A stretch of DNA of 64,000 nt from Musa acuminata AAA Group (GCF_036884655.1 NC_088344.1:35084501-35148500), one strand, 5' to 3'; numbered from the stretch's first letter, positions 46,207-58,978 are shown. Translations and numbers: made by a program. Notes: generated by a model not told the origin, from the sequence alone.

Positions 46207-47186
46207 CTCTCTGTGTGTTGTGTGTGTGTGTGTGTGCAATCATGCAGAGATGCAAACAGAAAAACATGCAGATGATTACACACTCACATAGGCACAATCA
46301 TGTATGAACACAAGCACATGCATGATACCAATGTTTCTGTAAGTTCAGCCTAGTGGTTGCTGTTAAGACTCACAAAACACAAGCTTGTACATGATAGACA
46401 TCAAATTGTTATTCCACAACATACTTGTCACTGCACACTTTTTCTGGTATTAAGATCTTTTAACTAAAGATTGGTACTCTTTTATCCAAGTATTACCAAA
46501 TTTGTGTTCATACATCATACAAATGATTATCATTGTTTAGAGTGATAAATGTAACATAAAGTCATTCATGATATCCAAATAACTAGAGGATAGTAACAAT
46601 CTTGCCACTTCTATTGTTGGTTCGGATCAACTTATTAAATCTTAAGAGGCGTGCACTTTTAAACCTTGCATTTATATTATCGTAACAGAGGTTTGTGGAT
46701 ACATATTTCTGCTGAGTCTCTAATTCGATGAGCTGTTATACAGGAATGTGTCCCTGTCATCTTATCAGATCAAGTTGAGCTGCCTTTCCAAAATGTGATC
46801 GACTATACTCAGATATCCATCAAGTGGCCATCTACTCGGATTAGCACACAACTCTTGGAATACCTAGAGACGATACCAGGTTAACTTTTCTTGGGTGCTT
46901 TCTTTCTGCTGACTCTTCAACTGCGTCTGATCATCCTGAATGTTTCACACTGCCAGATGAAGTGATTGAAGCCATGATAGCTCGTGGGAGACAGGTGAGA
47001 TGCCTATGGGTATATGCCCCAGAAACCGAGCCATGCTCCGCCATGGTAGGTATCATGTGGGAGCTTCAAAGAAAGTTGAGGCGTTTTCACCAGTCCGGAG
47101 AAACATTTTGGCTTCACAATGGCTCTGTCGTTAACAGAGACCTTGTTGAGTTCCATGATTGGAGGCCACCTGTTCCCCTGCCTTGA
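42090..47186 (+). CDS. F8H: GT47 exostosin family, FRA8/F8H-like xylan glycosyltransferase
   Basis: Golgi type II membrane glycosyltransferase, 460 residues. Exons: 42090-42458, 42655-42801, 43083-43147, 43247-43316, 45216-45437, 46024-46167, 46744-46879 and 46957-47186; all phases match. A membrane helix (IGALALIAATFLL) is at about residues 28-42. The exostosin domain follows: LKIYVYEEKEID, CVKGQWGTQVKIH, ADFFFVPSYVKCVRMMGG, HIFVFPSGAGAHLF, ILTPEGDRTDKRD, FLGRAQGKVGRLRL, FCLAPRGESSWTLRFYE, VPVILSDQVELPF, and the end WLHNGSVVNRDLVEFHDW. Family knowledge: Arabidopsis FRA8 (IRX7) and F8H are needed for the glucuronoxylan reducing-end sequence of secondary walls. The match is close over the whole length, but FRA8 versus F8H cannot be told here. 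Intron 4 is long (1.9 kb). The donor of exon 1 (CAA|GTCTGC) is weak, and the donor of exon 6 lies in a (TC)n repeat. Confidence 0.92.
46168..46236. repeat. (TC)n(TG)n microsatellite at a splice donor
   Basis: Starts with the very first base of F8H intron 6: GTCTCTCTC..., later tgtgtgtgtg. Confidence 0.95.
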
Positions 47187-47992
47187 TCATCACATATTAG
47201 CTCTGGAGATTTTGTTTGGAGTTGCTTCATTTCTATATTTCCATCATTTTTGCTCGAATATATGTATATGGACATTTACACCAAACCTGGAACTGTTTTA
47301 TATGGTTCCACTCTACCATTACTTTCACAAGAGAGTCTCTCTCTTTTTTGGATGATGTGATCTTGAAGCTCAACTTTTGAGCATATTATATTTTTCTTGC
47401 CTCAATATTCAAGATTATATATCATAAATCATGCCATCTGTGTACCGAATCAGCCAATACTTTTGACTAAACCCTACAATTGGTCATAACTGTTCTGGTA
47501 TTAATACCTTGGCTAGCTAGTGGCTACACTGGACATCCAACACTTAGCTCAAGTTATCGCTGCAGGGTAGAAATGCAATCAAATGAAGTAATCGGATGCA
47601 GCCATTACATTATGAACGTAGTGTATGCCCTAATAGTAAAGTAGGGCATGCTTATAACAAGGAATTGGACCCAACAATTGGCAACCTAATAAATATATAT
47701 ATATAATTTTACTATTTATTGTCTCTCAATTATCAATTTTTTTTTTCTGATTTTTTATTTCATCCATCAAAATCCTATATACGTTTAAGTCACTCATTGC
47801 CACTCGATCATCCAGCATCGCTTGACGTGACGCCACGATTCATATGCAACGTCAAATACCACTCGCCTCGATTCATCTGTTCAGTGACGATGCTATTTCG
47901 TCGTCCAATGTCGCTTGATGCCCCCTCTATATCGGTGGATGATGATGTAACTTCGTCGTTCCACGTCTCTTGATAATGAAATATATATATAC

Positions 47993-48028
<36 letters not shown>

Positions 48029-48119
48029 TTAATTTATAAAAATATTATATATAAATATAATTTATAAAAATATATTGAAGAATATTAAAAATTCTTAAAA
48101 ATAAATGCAGAAATAATCA

Positions 48120-50019
48120 ATACCCCAAAAGACCGTATGACCGTCCCTTCCTCTACTCGACTCTTCGTTTTCCGCGTGAAATTTTGAGCCTGTTGCGGAA
48201 ATCGGCGTCGACGATCGTACGTTGATTCTTCGGGTTCGAAGCTCTCCCACGGTAGAAGTTCGTTTCTTGCTGCCCTCTGGAATTGGATTGGGATCATGAA
48301 CCGGTAGTTTCGTCGCCTGCCATTCGTTCTTGGATGGAAGTGGCTGATCCGCTTCGATCATCGAGGTCGATTTTGATCTGCGCTGGACGACAGGATGGTC
48401 GATTTCGATCTAGGGTTTCAGCTCATCGGAAATGGTGGGCGGCGCTGCGCGAGGACCAACCTTCGGCAGTTTGGCAGGGGTTGGTTGATTTAAACAAGTC
48501 TCGAACGATCAACTTTATGTGGTATCTAACCTCTCTTCCCTTCTTCGATGTGCAGGGTGAAAAACATGTAGTCAGATAACATTCTGGAATGGCGATGTTT
48601 CCTTCTTCACATGTCATACTTCTGTTTGGGTTCTTCTGGCAGGCGCTGCTGAAGACCAGAGTTGAGTTGTCCATAAAATGAAGCAGCTTGTTAGGGTAAA
48701 CCATTCATTCCTTTTTAACTCATTCATTCTGTATGTTGTTTGGGGTTGAGTGTTTCCAGTAAATCCACAATGTTATTATTGATCAACGTTTACAAATATG
48801 AAAATCAACTTTTTCCCTTGGGAAAAAAGATCGTGGCTAACTAATTGCTTTGATCTTTCAGATATATTCCCTTATTTGATGTTACAGAAGTGAGCTCTCA
48901 CTTTTACAAATGATTCATTTGATTAAAAAAAGATAATTGTTAAATATTCTTATGGGAAACTTGATGCTGCATCCAATGCCATTTGTCAATCATCATCTCT
49001 AAATATTATAGTTATGTTGTAATTTTAGATGTGAGCTCTACTAGAATCAAAAATATTCTGTCAACCACTGCTATCTTACATTTGCTGCTGCCATGAAGTT
49101 ACCAGTTTTTTAGGAGAAAGTGTGTGTTATATCATCTCACTGTTATTAATATTGTTGATACTATTACTACTGTTATTATAAGACAAAACATCGCAACCAT
49201 GTACAAAAGAACTCCTTCCAGCTTATTGAAGTAAAAGTCAAGAAGTAATTACTAGAGCAAGAAAACATAGGAACGACAGTCAGCACCTCATCTGTGAATA
49301 CTACAGACTAGTGTACTCAGCTCTCTCCAGTTTTGAGGTCTGGGAAACGTCAATGTATCCAACCTTATATTTAAGAGCAGAAAAATATTTCTACAATTCA
49401 AATCCTGATCACCTTAATTACAAAGGAGCAATCTTATCATGACATCAAAGTCTACCTCTAATAAGGTCATTAGAAATCCTTTTATAGTATTGAATACATA
49501 GCTGGGAAGTAGGATCAAGTGGCCTAACTGTTACGGTCCAAAACCTGAGAGGAATCAGTCCATTGAATGCCATGAGATTGACTAGTTGAAGTCTAATGAT
49601 GTGTCCTTGGACCAGCTCGGTCCATAGTCCTCTGAGGTAAAATACATACATGTATGTCATGTGATTTTTTGTCATATACACCATAACCAAAATTAAAGCT
49701 ACTAATAATGACATAGAAGCAATCACATTATAATAATCAAATAAATCTAAATGATCACAGTACCACAGTACCTTCATAAGCCTCAGAGCACCCTTATCCA
49801 AGGAAGTCACCAGTCTCAATTTTTTATGGTCTCTCTTGTGCAATAAGTCTTTTAGAAATACCTTTTCAGAGAAGATAAGTAGTTTCAGAACCATCTGTAG
49901 CTCATAAATTATACTGACACTAATAAAATATTCCTGTCATCACCAGCTTCTACTGAAGACACAGCTGAGTTGCTCTGTGCCCCATCAGAGGATCCCTCTG
50001 GACTTTATGAAGCACATTG
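48120..50019 (+). other. Possible small spliced gene or decayed B3-like fragment
   Basis: A leader-like stretch (48120-48677) precedes ATG 48678, which gives MKQLVR up to a GTAAAC donor. An acceptor (atcaccag) at about 49947 would join it in frame to 24 codons (LLLKTQLSCSVPHQ, then RIPLDFMKHI) ending at a GTATGT donor. RIPLDFMKHI recalls the IPxxFxxH stretch of plant B3 domains. No further exons were found, so the gene is either broken or not real. Confidence 0.2.
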
Positions 50020-50034
50020 TATGTTCTCTCTCTT

Positions 50035-50060
50035 CCCCCACCCCCCACCCCCCCCCCTCC
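50035..50060. repeat. C-rich run (G-tract on the minus strand)
   Basis: Blocks of 5, 6 and 10 C separated by single A, then (TCC)n. Confidence 0.95.
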
Positions 50061-50551
50061 TCCTCCTCTTTTCTCTTTACAATTCAGCTTGGAGTCAAAT
50101 GAAGGTAATATAAATTACATTGGTCCATAAGTAATTCAAATAACTTATAATATTCAAGGCTATTTCTCCATCACATGGATTGCCATAGTTAAACCCAGGA
50201 GTCTTTCATACTTCAAATAACTTAGGAAAATGTTATTAATACTTCCAAGCCAGCAAGTTTCTAGCTACCATAAACACTTGTTGATTTCCTCTGAAATAGA
50301 CTTCTAGGACACAACCTACCTCATGTCCAAGAAGATCTCAAGTAACTTTCTGTAGTACCTCTACCTTAGCATTGACTTCTTGCATCTCACTGTTTTTCCT
50401 CGAGTTGTTTCAGCACATCCTTATCCTTAACTGAGTTGTGTATGGGTCTCCCTCCTCCATCAATTCTTGCCATTAATATGTCAGTGGCTGATATTGTAGA
50501 TGTCATCGTGTTTCCATACATGTTTATTAACATTAAAAATAATGTTGAATT

Positions 50552-50903
50552 TGTTACGATTAGAATATTAGAATATTGGTTTGGAGTTTAAGTTTGGTTA
50601 AATATTAAGTTATAAATAATTGAGACTCTTTAGAGTTTAGCTCTATAAGAAAAGGTAGAACCTTCTTTCATATGTGTGGCCAAATTATATGAATAAGCAA
50701 CAGTAGAGGGGGATACAGAGCTCTTCATCTTCTTTAGTTGATAAAGTTTTTCTGTATTCGTTGCTCAGTTCTTTTATATTATTGGTATTTGGATTTCTCT
50801 CTTCTCTTTTGTTATTCGATCCATATTATTAATAATATACATATGTGTGAGTCGTTTATACTCAGTTATAGTATAAAAAACGTTTGGTTATAAGTGTACA
50901 ACA
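50552..50903. mobile_element. Possible solo LTR, Copia-like
   Basis: Starts TGTTACGATTAG and ends ACAACA. Inside are a TATAAGAAAAGG-like core, a ttctctcttctctttt pyrimidine stretch and attcgatcc near the end, a layout common in short Copia LTRs. No target duplication is clear, so the borders are uncertain. Confidence 0.3.
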
Positions 50904-53612
50904 ATACTAGCATTGCATATTAGTACACCAGCATAACTCTATAGGTAGAAAGCAAGTGACACTGTTAAAAACTTGGGTAAATGAATGTTCTGCACGAACT
51001 TGAAGTACCAGGAATTAGTCAAGTTCTACCAGTACATGCACATCTCAAGTGCATGCAAGTATGTCTATGTGGCATTCTCGTGGCATCCATGTATTGTTTA
51101 ATACATGTACTTTAATGCCAAAGCATCAATGACTTATAGATGACAGCCTAATACTCGGTGCCATTTAGGGGGATAGGCTGGGCTCTGGCAATGGAGCGTG
51201 CAGCATGGGTTATTTATCCACAGAAACTTTCAGAGAATGATGCAGTCTTGTACTAAAAGATTGAAAAGGTTGGGAGGATACCAGCCATCTTTGCATCATT
51301 TATCATATAGAAGACATTTATGTAATTCTCAGCCCTGAAACAAAATAAAACAAATGAAAACTTTTACTATGTATCAGCATAAGAAAATGATGGCCTTCTT
51401 TGCATTGACTTCTTTCGAGGCATATATATTCTACTGGTGAGGAACTTTGCTGATTTACGTAATAATCATAGCATTTGGTGTGCAGCTTAACTTGATGTCT
51501 GTAATTTATTCAGCAACAACTAAATTCCTTTTCTTTTTCCCTTCTGGTCTTGATACATTTAGGTACAAGAAAGTGAAAATACAAGAGAGAGCAAGCAACT
51601 AGAAACTTTACTCGTTCTAAGGATTCTTATTTTCTTTCTTTCAACCATCAATGACACCATCCTGTTCTCCTCTTCAATTTGGTGAGTTGATAGCTACATG
51701 CATCAAATTTCATGTCCTTTGGAAGCTCGAAGGGAGCATTAAATTCAAAGCCGGTGTGTGTTCCTCCCCCTCTCCGAATACTGTCAGAAGCTTGCTTTGT
51801 ACTTCTCTTTTCCACTCACGTGCAGAAAGTGAATGCGGTGAGATTTTGTCCAATTCATCTTGGAACTTGTCTTTCCTTTACTAGGCTCTAATAAAGTGAA
51901 CGACTTGAGGCAGCCCCTCTTTGTCCACATATTTCTCTCTTTCATTTGATTCTGTTCCTCTTTCGACCATGCTCTTCAGTGCTGATGATACTGAAACGAT
52001 CATGTGACATGTGAGAGTACACCATGCTGAACAACCACCAAAACAACATATGGTGGCTTTTCTTTCAGGAACTCATACTCTGTAAACATCCATGTAGATT
52101 ACGGATGGACCAGTTTATAGAAATCCATAGTCACATTGACAGTAGATATGAGATGTCAATATCATCAGAGATTATTGCATGATATTATTCTATCTGCCAC
52201 AAGTTTTGGAAACCTTATCAAACCTAAGCTTCATTTTATCTAGGTATTCAACAACAACGAATACTATATGCTACTTACCTGGTTTCTACAGTACTACTTA
52301 GTTGGAATTCTGTCTGATTCATATTAAGAAATTAGAATAGCAGTCTGACTCTGTTGTCTCTTCTGCATTGTATAGATTTAATCATTTCTGTCACAATGGC
52401 TTTCTTAAATTGCATGTCAACAGTAATCTATATATGCTACTCTTCCTTCCCTGCCATTTTACACTACTGTCTCCATTCAAATCAATTCCTGACTTTAACT
52501 GTACTTTCCATGTGCAGTAAAAATCCTATTGATGGTTGATTAAATGAGGGACTTTTTCTTTGGCAGAATTACTGCATTCAATCGACTCAGGTACTTCTCA
52601 ACACTTACTACTTCTCTTCATTGACATCTAGTAAAACATAAATAGCTACTCCTGTGATGAATGAGATTCTATTTTTGTCTCAAGCTTTCTCTAAAAGGAA
52701 AAAAGAAAGAATGATAGCTTTAAGGAGAAAATGTTGTTACAAAGAAAAAGGTGTATGTAGCAGTGCGGCTCAGATTTTGCACTGTAGAATGTAGGATCGG
52801 ACCAACTTGTCCTTCAAAAACAATTATATCTGCTCCCAAGAGATCACTCACTATCTTGTAGCCCTCCATATCTCTCATTAGTTATTGTAGCCAGTTTACA
52901 TCATATCAATGTTGGTCTCAAGTTTCATGTAGTAAAAAATGGAGGGTTACCTCAGATCATTCACAGTCGGTATAAAAATTGTACAGATCTTACGAATAAT
53001 TTTTTTTTTTTTTTTTTTTGTAGAGCTCAATGATCTTTATGTAACTGATTTTAAATAGTTGAAAATTGTTCCATCTATCCATCTTTAGCATTTACAATTG
53101 CATATTGCTTGGAGTTGATGAGTGTTGTATCTCTAATTTTGTTAGGACAAAGTTGATGACGCAGTATCCACTATTTATAGCATATCGAACATTTTGTTGT
53201 GATCTGAACCAGTGAATTAACCATTCGTTGCAGCCTTCACTACTTGGAAGCACTCTTAGCAGTTGCTTGGCATTTGAGCTCCCAATGGATCTTCGCCCAC
53301 TAGCCTTCCTTTGGACTTTAGGGAAGAGAGAGAGAGAGAAAGAGTGTGTGTGTGTGTGGGCTCAAAAAGCCTGCAATCATCCTTCACGAGGAGCAGCAGC
53401 GCTATCATGGGATCATTTGGTGGCTTCCTTATTCTTCTCCACAACGCCATTATTCTATTGCCCTCACCATATCTCAACTCAGAAACCAAATGTAAAAGCA
53501 TGTCACACATCCTATGTGACTGTCAAAAGAGTTCCACCTCTGTCTCACTGTAATAAAAGCCTCCCCTTATCTTCCACCCAATTCTCCCAATTACTTCTTG
53601 GATTCATCGGCT

Positions 53613-53620
53613 TATATATA
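53613..53620 (+). promoter_or_regulatory. TATA box of the bHLH gene
   Basis: TATATATA about 70 bp before the ATG at 53687. Confidence 0.55.
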
Positions 53621-53686
53621 CTCTTCTTCTTTGCCATCACTCTTGGATCCACCGCAGTGTCCTCCATCTCTCTTCCTTGGCACTCC

Positions 53687-54232
53687 ATGGATAACATCAG
53701 CAACTACTCCGGTAGCAGCTCTTGGGATCTCGAGATGATGCGCATGGCGACTCAGTTCCAACCCCACATCAATTCTCCATGCTTCGCTTACGCGCGCACG
53801 GAGGCGGAAGGGAAGCAGGAAGAGGAAGAAGAAGAAGCTCTGGGCGCCGTGAAGGAGATGATGTACCGGATTGCCGCCATGCAGCCGGTGGACGTCGACC
53901 CCGCCACCATCAGGAAGCCCAGGCGCCGCAACGTGCGCATCAGCGACGACCCGCAGAGCGTGGCCGCCCGGCACCGGCGCGAGCGGATCAGCGAGCGCTT
54001 CCGCATCCTGCAGCGCCTCGTCCCCGGCGGCACCAAGATGGACACCGCCACCATGCTCGACGAGGCCATTCGCTACGTCAAGTTCCTCAAGCGGCAGGTG
54101 CAGCAGCTGCAGCCCACAACGGCCGAGGCTCGCGCTTCCTCCTCGTCGCCCTCCTCCTCCGCCATGGGACCTCCTCCGGGATTAGGATTTGGCGCCCATG
54201 TCCAGGGCGGCCACCGCCCCATGCACTACTAA
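53687..54232 (+). CDS. HECATE-type bHLH transcription factor
   Basis: Single-exon 181-residue nuclear regulator. The start is the ATG at 53687 ([18 protein letters not shown]); in-frame sequence further up is leader. A Glu-rich stretch ([22 protein letters not shown]) precedes the HEC/IND signature [20 protein letters not shown]. The bHLH follows at about residues 90-145: [39 protein letters not shown] and [14 protein letters not shown]. The basic region has Ala where E-box-binding factors carry the DNA-contacting Glu, as in the HECATE and INDEHISCENT clade. Relatives act in gynoecium and transmitting-tract development, auxin-cytokinin balance and stem-cell control. The Ser/Pro/Gly-rich tail is short. 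Which HEC orthologue it is cannot be told. Confidence 0.92.
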   Translation: MDNISNYSGSSSWDLEMMRMATQFQPHINSPCFAYARTEAEGKQEEEEEEALGAVKEMMYRIAAMQPVDVDPATIRKPRRRNVRISDDPQSVAARHRRERISERFRILQRLVPGGTKMDTATMLDEAIRYVKFLKRQVQQLQPTTAEARASSSSPSSSAMGPPPGLGFGAHVQGGHRPMHY

Positions 54233-54830
54233 GCTGCAAGCGGCCAGTAAGCAGCAATGGGTGGAGATGATCTCTATATAGCCAAGTCATAAGGTGCAAC
54301 GAGGATAGTGTACAAGCTACGCATTAAAGATGTAATGCTTGGGGTGCAATAGGAAGGTGCACACAGGGCTCCCATTGTGTTCTTGCCTCATTCTTGTGTT
54401 CAGTCACCTAAATATGATTGCTCATGTCCAGGAAGAAAGATCAGAAGAAAAGAACAAGACTTACATCTAATTAACAGCTCAAGTGATGAGTCTCTCCACC
54501 ACAAACATTTTAAGATATGCATTGAGAGTTCATTTTCTTTGTTTGGGAAATGATACTATTCTCTATCAAGACTCACACATCAAAATCACACCATTGCATA
54601 ATATATTCCTAATTTTAAGGCCCTCTTCCAACAATAGTTTAAATGATATCTTGGGATTAGCTTAAGCATTTAGGTTGTAGAATTTTATGATGGTACCTCT
54701 AAATTTTTCTATGAGATAATAGGAAAATTAATTTCTAAGGGGGATAATACAGTTTTTATATCAATTATTTTATCCTTGTATCATACTGTACAACAGAGGA
54801 GGTGATGTATGTTTCTTGTGTCAGTGGTAG

Positions 54831-54863
<33 letters not shown>

Positions 54864-55370
54864 CTACATTCTTTGACATGTGACTGGCACATGGCCTCAC
54901 AAACATCTCTTCAATGTGTGTTCATGGGACCAAATATTATATGAATGAGATGGCATTCAGCTTTTTGCTTGCCAACTTGAGGAAATATACACCCATGTCG
55001 TCACAGTCAAGAATTTACTCGCATGTTGATACTGTTCTTTAGCTTATTACATGATTACTGCTCCAAATTCTATCATCCTCCATGCACACACTACGACGCA
55101 TCAAATGATCACTCAAATCTTCCATGCAGAATGGAGAAATCTTGTGAAATTTATGGCAGGAATTAGAACAAAATATGAGTCTGAGATTTGCTTGGTGAAT
55201 TCTTGCTGATGGCACAGAGTGTGAGCTACGCAAGCGCTCTTCCATGGCCGTCCTAAATCGAGCAGTCTCAGTAGAATGCAAGATGAAGCAAGAACATGTG
55301 TCGGATCGTCTTCCTCTGTTTCTACCCTGATCGCATCGAGAGTCACGGAGGAGAAGGAAGACAGATGTTG
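54233..55370. other. Spacer, no gene seen
   Basis: Convergent 3' flanks of the bHLH and GUX genes. Contains the GATA microsatellite. Short ORFs near 55040-55346 have no support. Confidence 0.65.
54832..54862. repeat. (GATA)n microsatellite
   Basis: About seven GATA units. Confidence 0.97.
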
Positions 55371-57981
55371 CTATGAGCTAGGCGGAGCTGCAGCAGAATC
55401 ATGGGGCGAGTTGGCCTCACCCCAATGCAGCAGCATGCTCTCCCAAGAGCAGAACTCCTCGGCGCAAACACCCAATCTTGGATCGGTGATGTTCTGCTTC
55501 CAGTGCCCGTCGGGGTACTTCGCCTTCTCCGCCTGCCTCCGGATGTGCTCCAAGTACGCCTTCGTCTTCGTCGGCAGAAGACAGAACCCCCGAAGGTTTT
55601 CCGGCAATGCGTCGTGCACTCTCCACCACGTCGCATGGGCCGCGTCGCTGGCGAAATCCCGGTACGACTGCAGGTTCCAGTTGCAATCGTAGTCCCGGAA
55701 GCACAGCCACGGCTTCAGCCCCAGGTAGTGCAGCACGTACAGAGCCGGTGGATCCGCCCCCATCAAGCCGTTCTTCTTCGCCTTCCTCCTCTCCGTGTCG
55801 CCGACCCAGAAGTGCTTCAGGAAGTTCGTGTTCCTCGGCACGCGGTGCCACCACGTGAAGATCTCGTTCAGGTAGCCCTGGTCGCCGCCGTTGTAGGAGG
55901 TGATCTCGTCCACGTGATCCATCAGCAGCCGGAACGTGCAGTCGGAGGGCTCCACCACCATGACGCCGGAGTTGAAGAGGGTGGCGTTGTTCCCCACCGC
56001 GCTCACCTCCGGCATCGCGAAGAGGAAGTCGATGTTCCTCAGCACCAGCAGGTCGGCGTCGATGAACACCACGTTGTCGTAGTCGGTGAGCTGCCACAGC
56101 CGGAACTTGCTGTAGTTCCACTCGTTGTAGGCGTCGCGCTTGGCCTTGGGGTTGCGGATCCTCTCGATGGTTCTCAGCTTCCACCCTGCAGCTTCCAGGC
56201 CGCCTCGATCGCGTCGGCTGATCGTTTCATCCACGAGGATGACGAGATCCCTCGCAGATTCCGACGAGCGAAGGCTTTGGGCTGCGGCGATCGCTCCGCA
56301 CACGTAGTGCTCTGCCGAGTGCAGTATCGTAGCATATGCTTCTCGTTTCCCGGCCTCCGTGTAGATCCGCACTGCGAGCACGCAGCGGAGAGCAACTCGT
56401 GAATCGTCCCGAGAGTTCGTTAATGGCCGTGCATCCACAAAGCTCTCAGAGTCATGTAGTCGAACGACTGACCTTTCACTTCATATGGGATTGCAAGTTC
56501 GCATGACCCAACCGGAAGCCGAAGCTTCTCCTCCAGTGTCGCCGGATCAGGCTTGTACAGCCAAAGACTCCCTTCGTGCCTCACGAGATCTCTGCAGGTG
56601 AAGAGGTTGGGAAGAGGGAGGCAATCGGTGAGAAGAAGGACACGGAGTGCCGCAGAGGCAGCAGCCAGTTTGGCTGCTGCAAGCTGCAGGTGCAACCTGG
56701 CGACATCCCTGGACCAGCGCCCTGACCTGTCACAGGGCAGCTTGACGGCGACAAGATGGAAACTTTCTGACCCTCTCTTGACGCGAGGCTGAGGAAGAGA
56801 GGGACAAGCGGGCGCTACTCCACTCTCCTCTTCCTCGTCGATCCACTCGGGGTAGAGAAGCTCCCAGGTGAGGTTTGTGTCAGCGTGATCCAGATGCACC
56901 GAGGAAAGCTCTGCATGTGGCGGCAGTGTTTGCTGCCAAGATCTGACCTCGGACAAGTTGAAATTTAGCAAGCCAATTCTGAGATTTCCATCTCCGGCAC
57001 AGTCGATATCCTCGAGAGTGCTTGATACTTGGCCCCAATCAACATCCAAACGCGAGATATATCGAGGATCTGCGAGCGTCGTTTGCCAAATCCGTGCAAC
57101 GTCTCCAAACCGAGACCTGTTTGAAGAAATGAAGGTGTCACCAAAGCATGAGGCAACTCAATTATACCAGAGAAAACTGTACCCTGAACTTGAGTGCAGC
57201 GGTTGATCTTTGCGAGTTATGGGGGAGAAGGCAAGCGTTAGAACCATGCAACAGGCGAGGACGAACAGAGCAAGCTTCAAAGACGAAAGCTTGCGACCGG
57301 AGCTGCTCTCTGGAAATAGGAACTTGCGCTCGTCTCCTCCGACAACTTTCAGCTTTTGGGCTTTTGTTTTGCCTGTGTCATCCCTGAAACAAGAAGAGAA
57401 CACATGAGAGTGTTCAGAAAAGGCTTCACCGAGAAAGGAGAATTGAAATCCATATGCCAATATGCAGAAGACAGAGTTTGCACGATGAAATTGTTGAAAC
57501 GGCAACGAGGAGAAAGCTTGAAATCTTTCAACTTTAAAGCTTCCATAAGATCTGAAAGCCGAGCCAATGGTTTAAGATGTTGGCTCTGATATCAGCCCTC
57601 GAATCTGGAATCATATATGTTAGTTTGGCGAGTCTCACTATAAGAAAATCTAATTATTTGTTTTAGTTCTTGTTTAGTAGTTTCAGATGTTTTATGACAA
57701 TATCTTCCTAAGATATTTATAATAGTCTTTTTTTATAATAATATTTTGCTCCTCATTCGTTCGGATATAGGTCAATTGATCAAACCATGTAAATCTGATG
57801 TTCTTATCTCTTTTTATTTTTTTACTTTATTGTTTTTTATTGGGTTGTCAAAATTATCCTTTGACAAATTTTCTGAAGCTAGCTCTAATAATATAACCCC
57901 TAGTCAAACACAGTTTCTTACATAAAGAAGTCACAGCTTTGAATCCCCATGAGAAGATGTTGCTCTCTCCATCTCTTCCAT
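55371..57981 (-). CDS. GUX: GUX-type xylan alpha-glucuronosyltransferase (GT8)
   Basis: Golgi type II enzyme that adds glucuronic acid side groups to xylan from UDP-GlcA. Exons on the minus strand: 57383-57183, 57116-56473 and 56371-55371, all well supported. A first exon 57981-57935 (ATG, MEEMERATSSHGDSK) is proposed because it supplies the right phase and gives 630 residues, near the family length; its donor (CT|GTGACT) is only fair. The membrane helix is LALFVLACCMVLTLAF. Then FGDVARIWQTTLADPRYISR and the GT8 domain: AYATILHSAEHYVCGAIAAA, WNYSKFRLWQLTDYD, the DxD metal site FIDADLLVLRNIDF, NNATLFNSGVMVVEPS, NGGDQGYLNE and HYLGLKPWLCF. It lies about 8 kb from the F8H-like gene, which serves the same polymer. 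GUX1/2 versus GUX3 is not settled. Confidence 0.9.
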
Positions 57982-58452
57982 AGCACATAAATCATTAGTG
58001 AGCCATGATGAACTTAGAACAGTCACACTTCTCAAGACAAAGTGGAATCCAACTTGTGAAGATACAAAGAGAGAGAGAGAGAGAGTAGAACTACTTACTC
58101 TGTGGATGCCAACCGATGCCGGGAGTCGGTGGAAATGGGAGACGAAGAAAGAGGGCCTTTCATGGGTGTTGAAGTTGGCAACACAGGTTTCATCTGGCAT
58201 CCATGGGGGAGAAACATCATTCTCTCATCTGTGGATACACAGACACACACAGAGTTGAATCAAAATTACATAGATGCATCTGTATACCAAACTGAATTCA
58301 TGGAGGAAATGATCCAATTATTATGTTTAATCCAATGGAAGAATGAGCAATTACAATGTCCAACAGGAAATCTGATGGCAGAAAGAGAGACATACCGAGA
58401 AGCAGAATCAACCCGAAGAAATTATCCTGAAGTCAGTCCTGCTCAAATGCTC

Positions 58453-58504
58453 AAGTTTCAAGGAAGAAGAAGAAGAAGAAGAAGAAGAGAGAGAGAGAGA
58501 GAGA
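58453..58504. repeat. (GAA)n(GA)n microsatellite
   Basis: GAA units running into GA units. Confidence 0.95.
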
Positions 58505-58971
58505 TATTGGTGGGGGGATTATGATTCCTTTATTGCTGTTCTTTTACCCTGCCCACGAAGGCAGGGGAATGCCTTTCACCTTCACCAAGATTTTGGAGGT
58601 TGGCTTCATGGCAATTATGAACATGGTGATCATTCAGGAAATAGAGTATGTTTGAGCCATGTAAAGTGACACACATTTTAGCTAGTTTTGTAAGGTGTAA
58701 TAAGATGGACTGTATTTGGAGGTGAAATTGGCCTTTTGATTTGCTTTCTCTTTTGAGTTTTTGATGAGCAAAGCTTAGGTTATTATACACTTCTTTCTTA
58801 TTATATAATATTTATTTTTTTAAAATTATATGACGATTTCATACCTCACTAATTTATCGATTTACGGATAATCATTTTCTACTATGATATCATTCATTTA
58901 TTATGATCCGACTTGATCAAGTAGCTAACTCATTAATCTTGATATTGTTGAATTTATGATCTTAAGATGAT

Positions 58972-58978
58972 ATATATG

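Larger units (their letters stand above)
47187..53612. other. Long AT-rich spacer with repeat remnants
   Basis: About 6.4 kb without a firm gene. It holds an (AT)n patch near 47982-48030, a moderately GC-rich stretch at 48120-48480, a C-rich run at 50035-50060, a possible Copia-type LTR remnant at 50552-50903 and a poly-T run at 53000-53022. Minus-strand ORF 49445-49894 (149 codons) shows no known domain. Confidence 0.55.

Noticed and set aside
55401..56402. 333-codon plus-strand ORF opposite the GUX gene, and a 255-codon minus-strand frame beside it
   Set aside because: Shadows of the GC-rich GUX exon; the GUX frame has full-length GT8 motifs.
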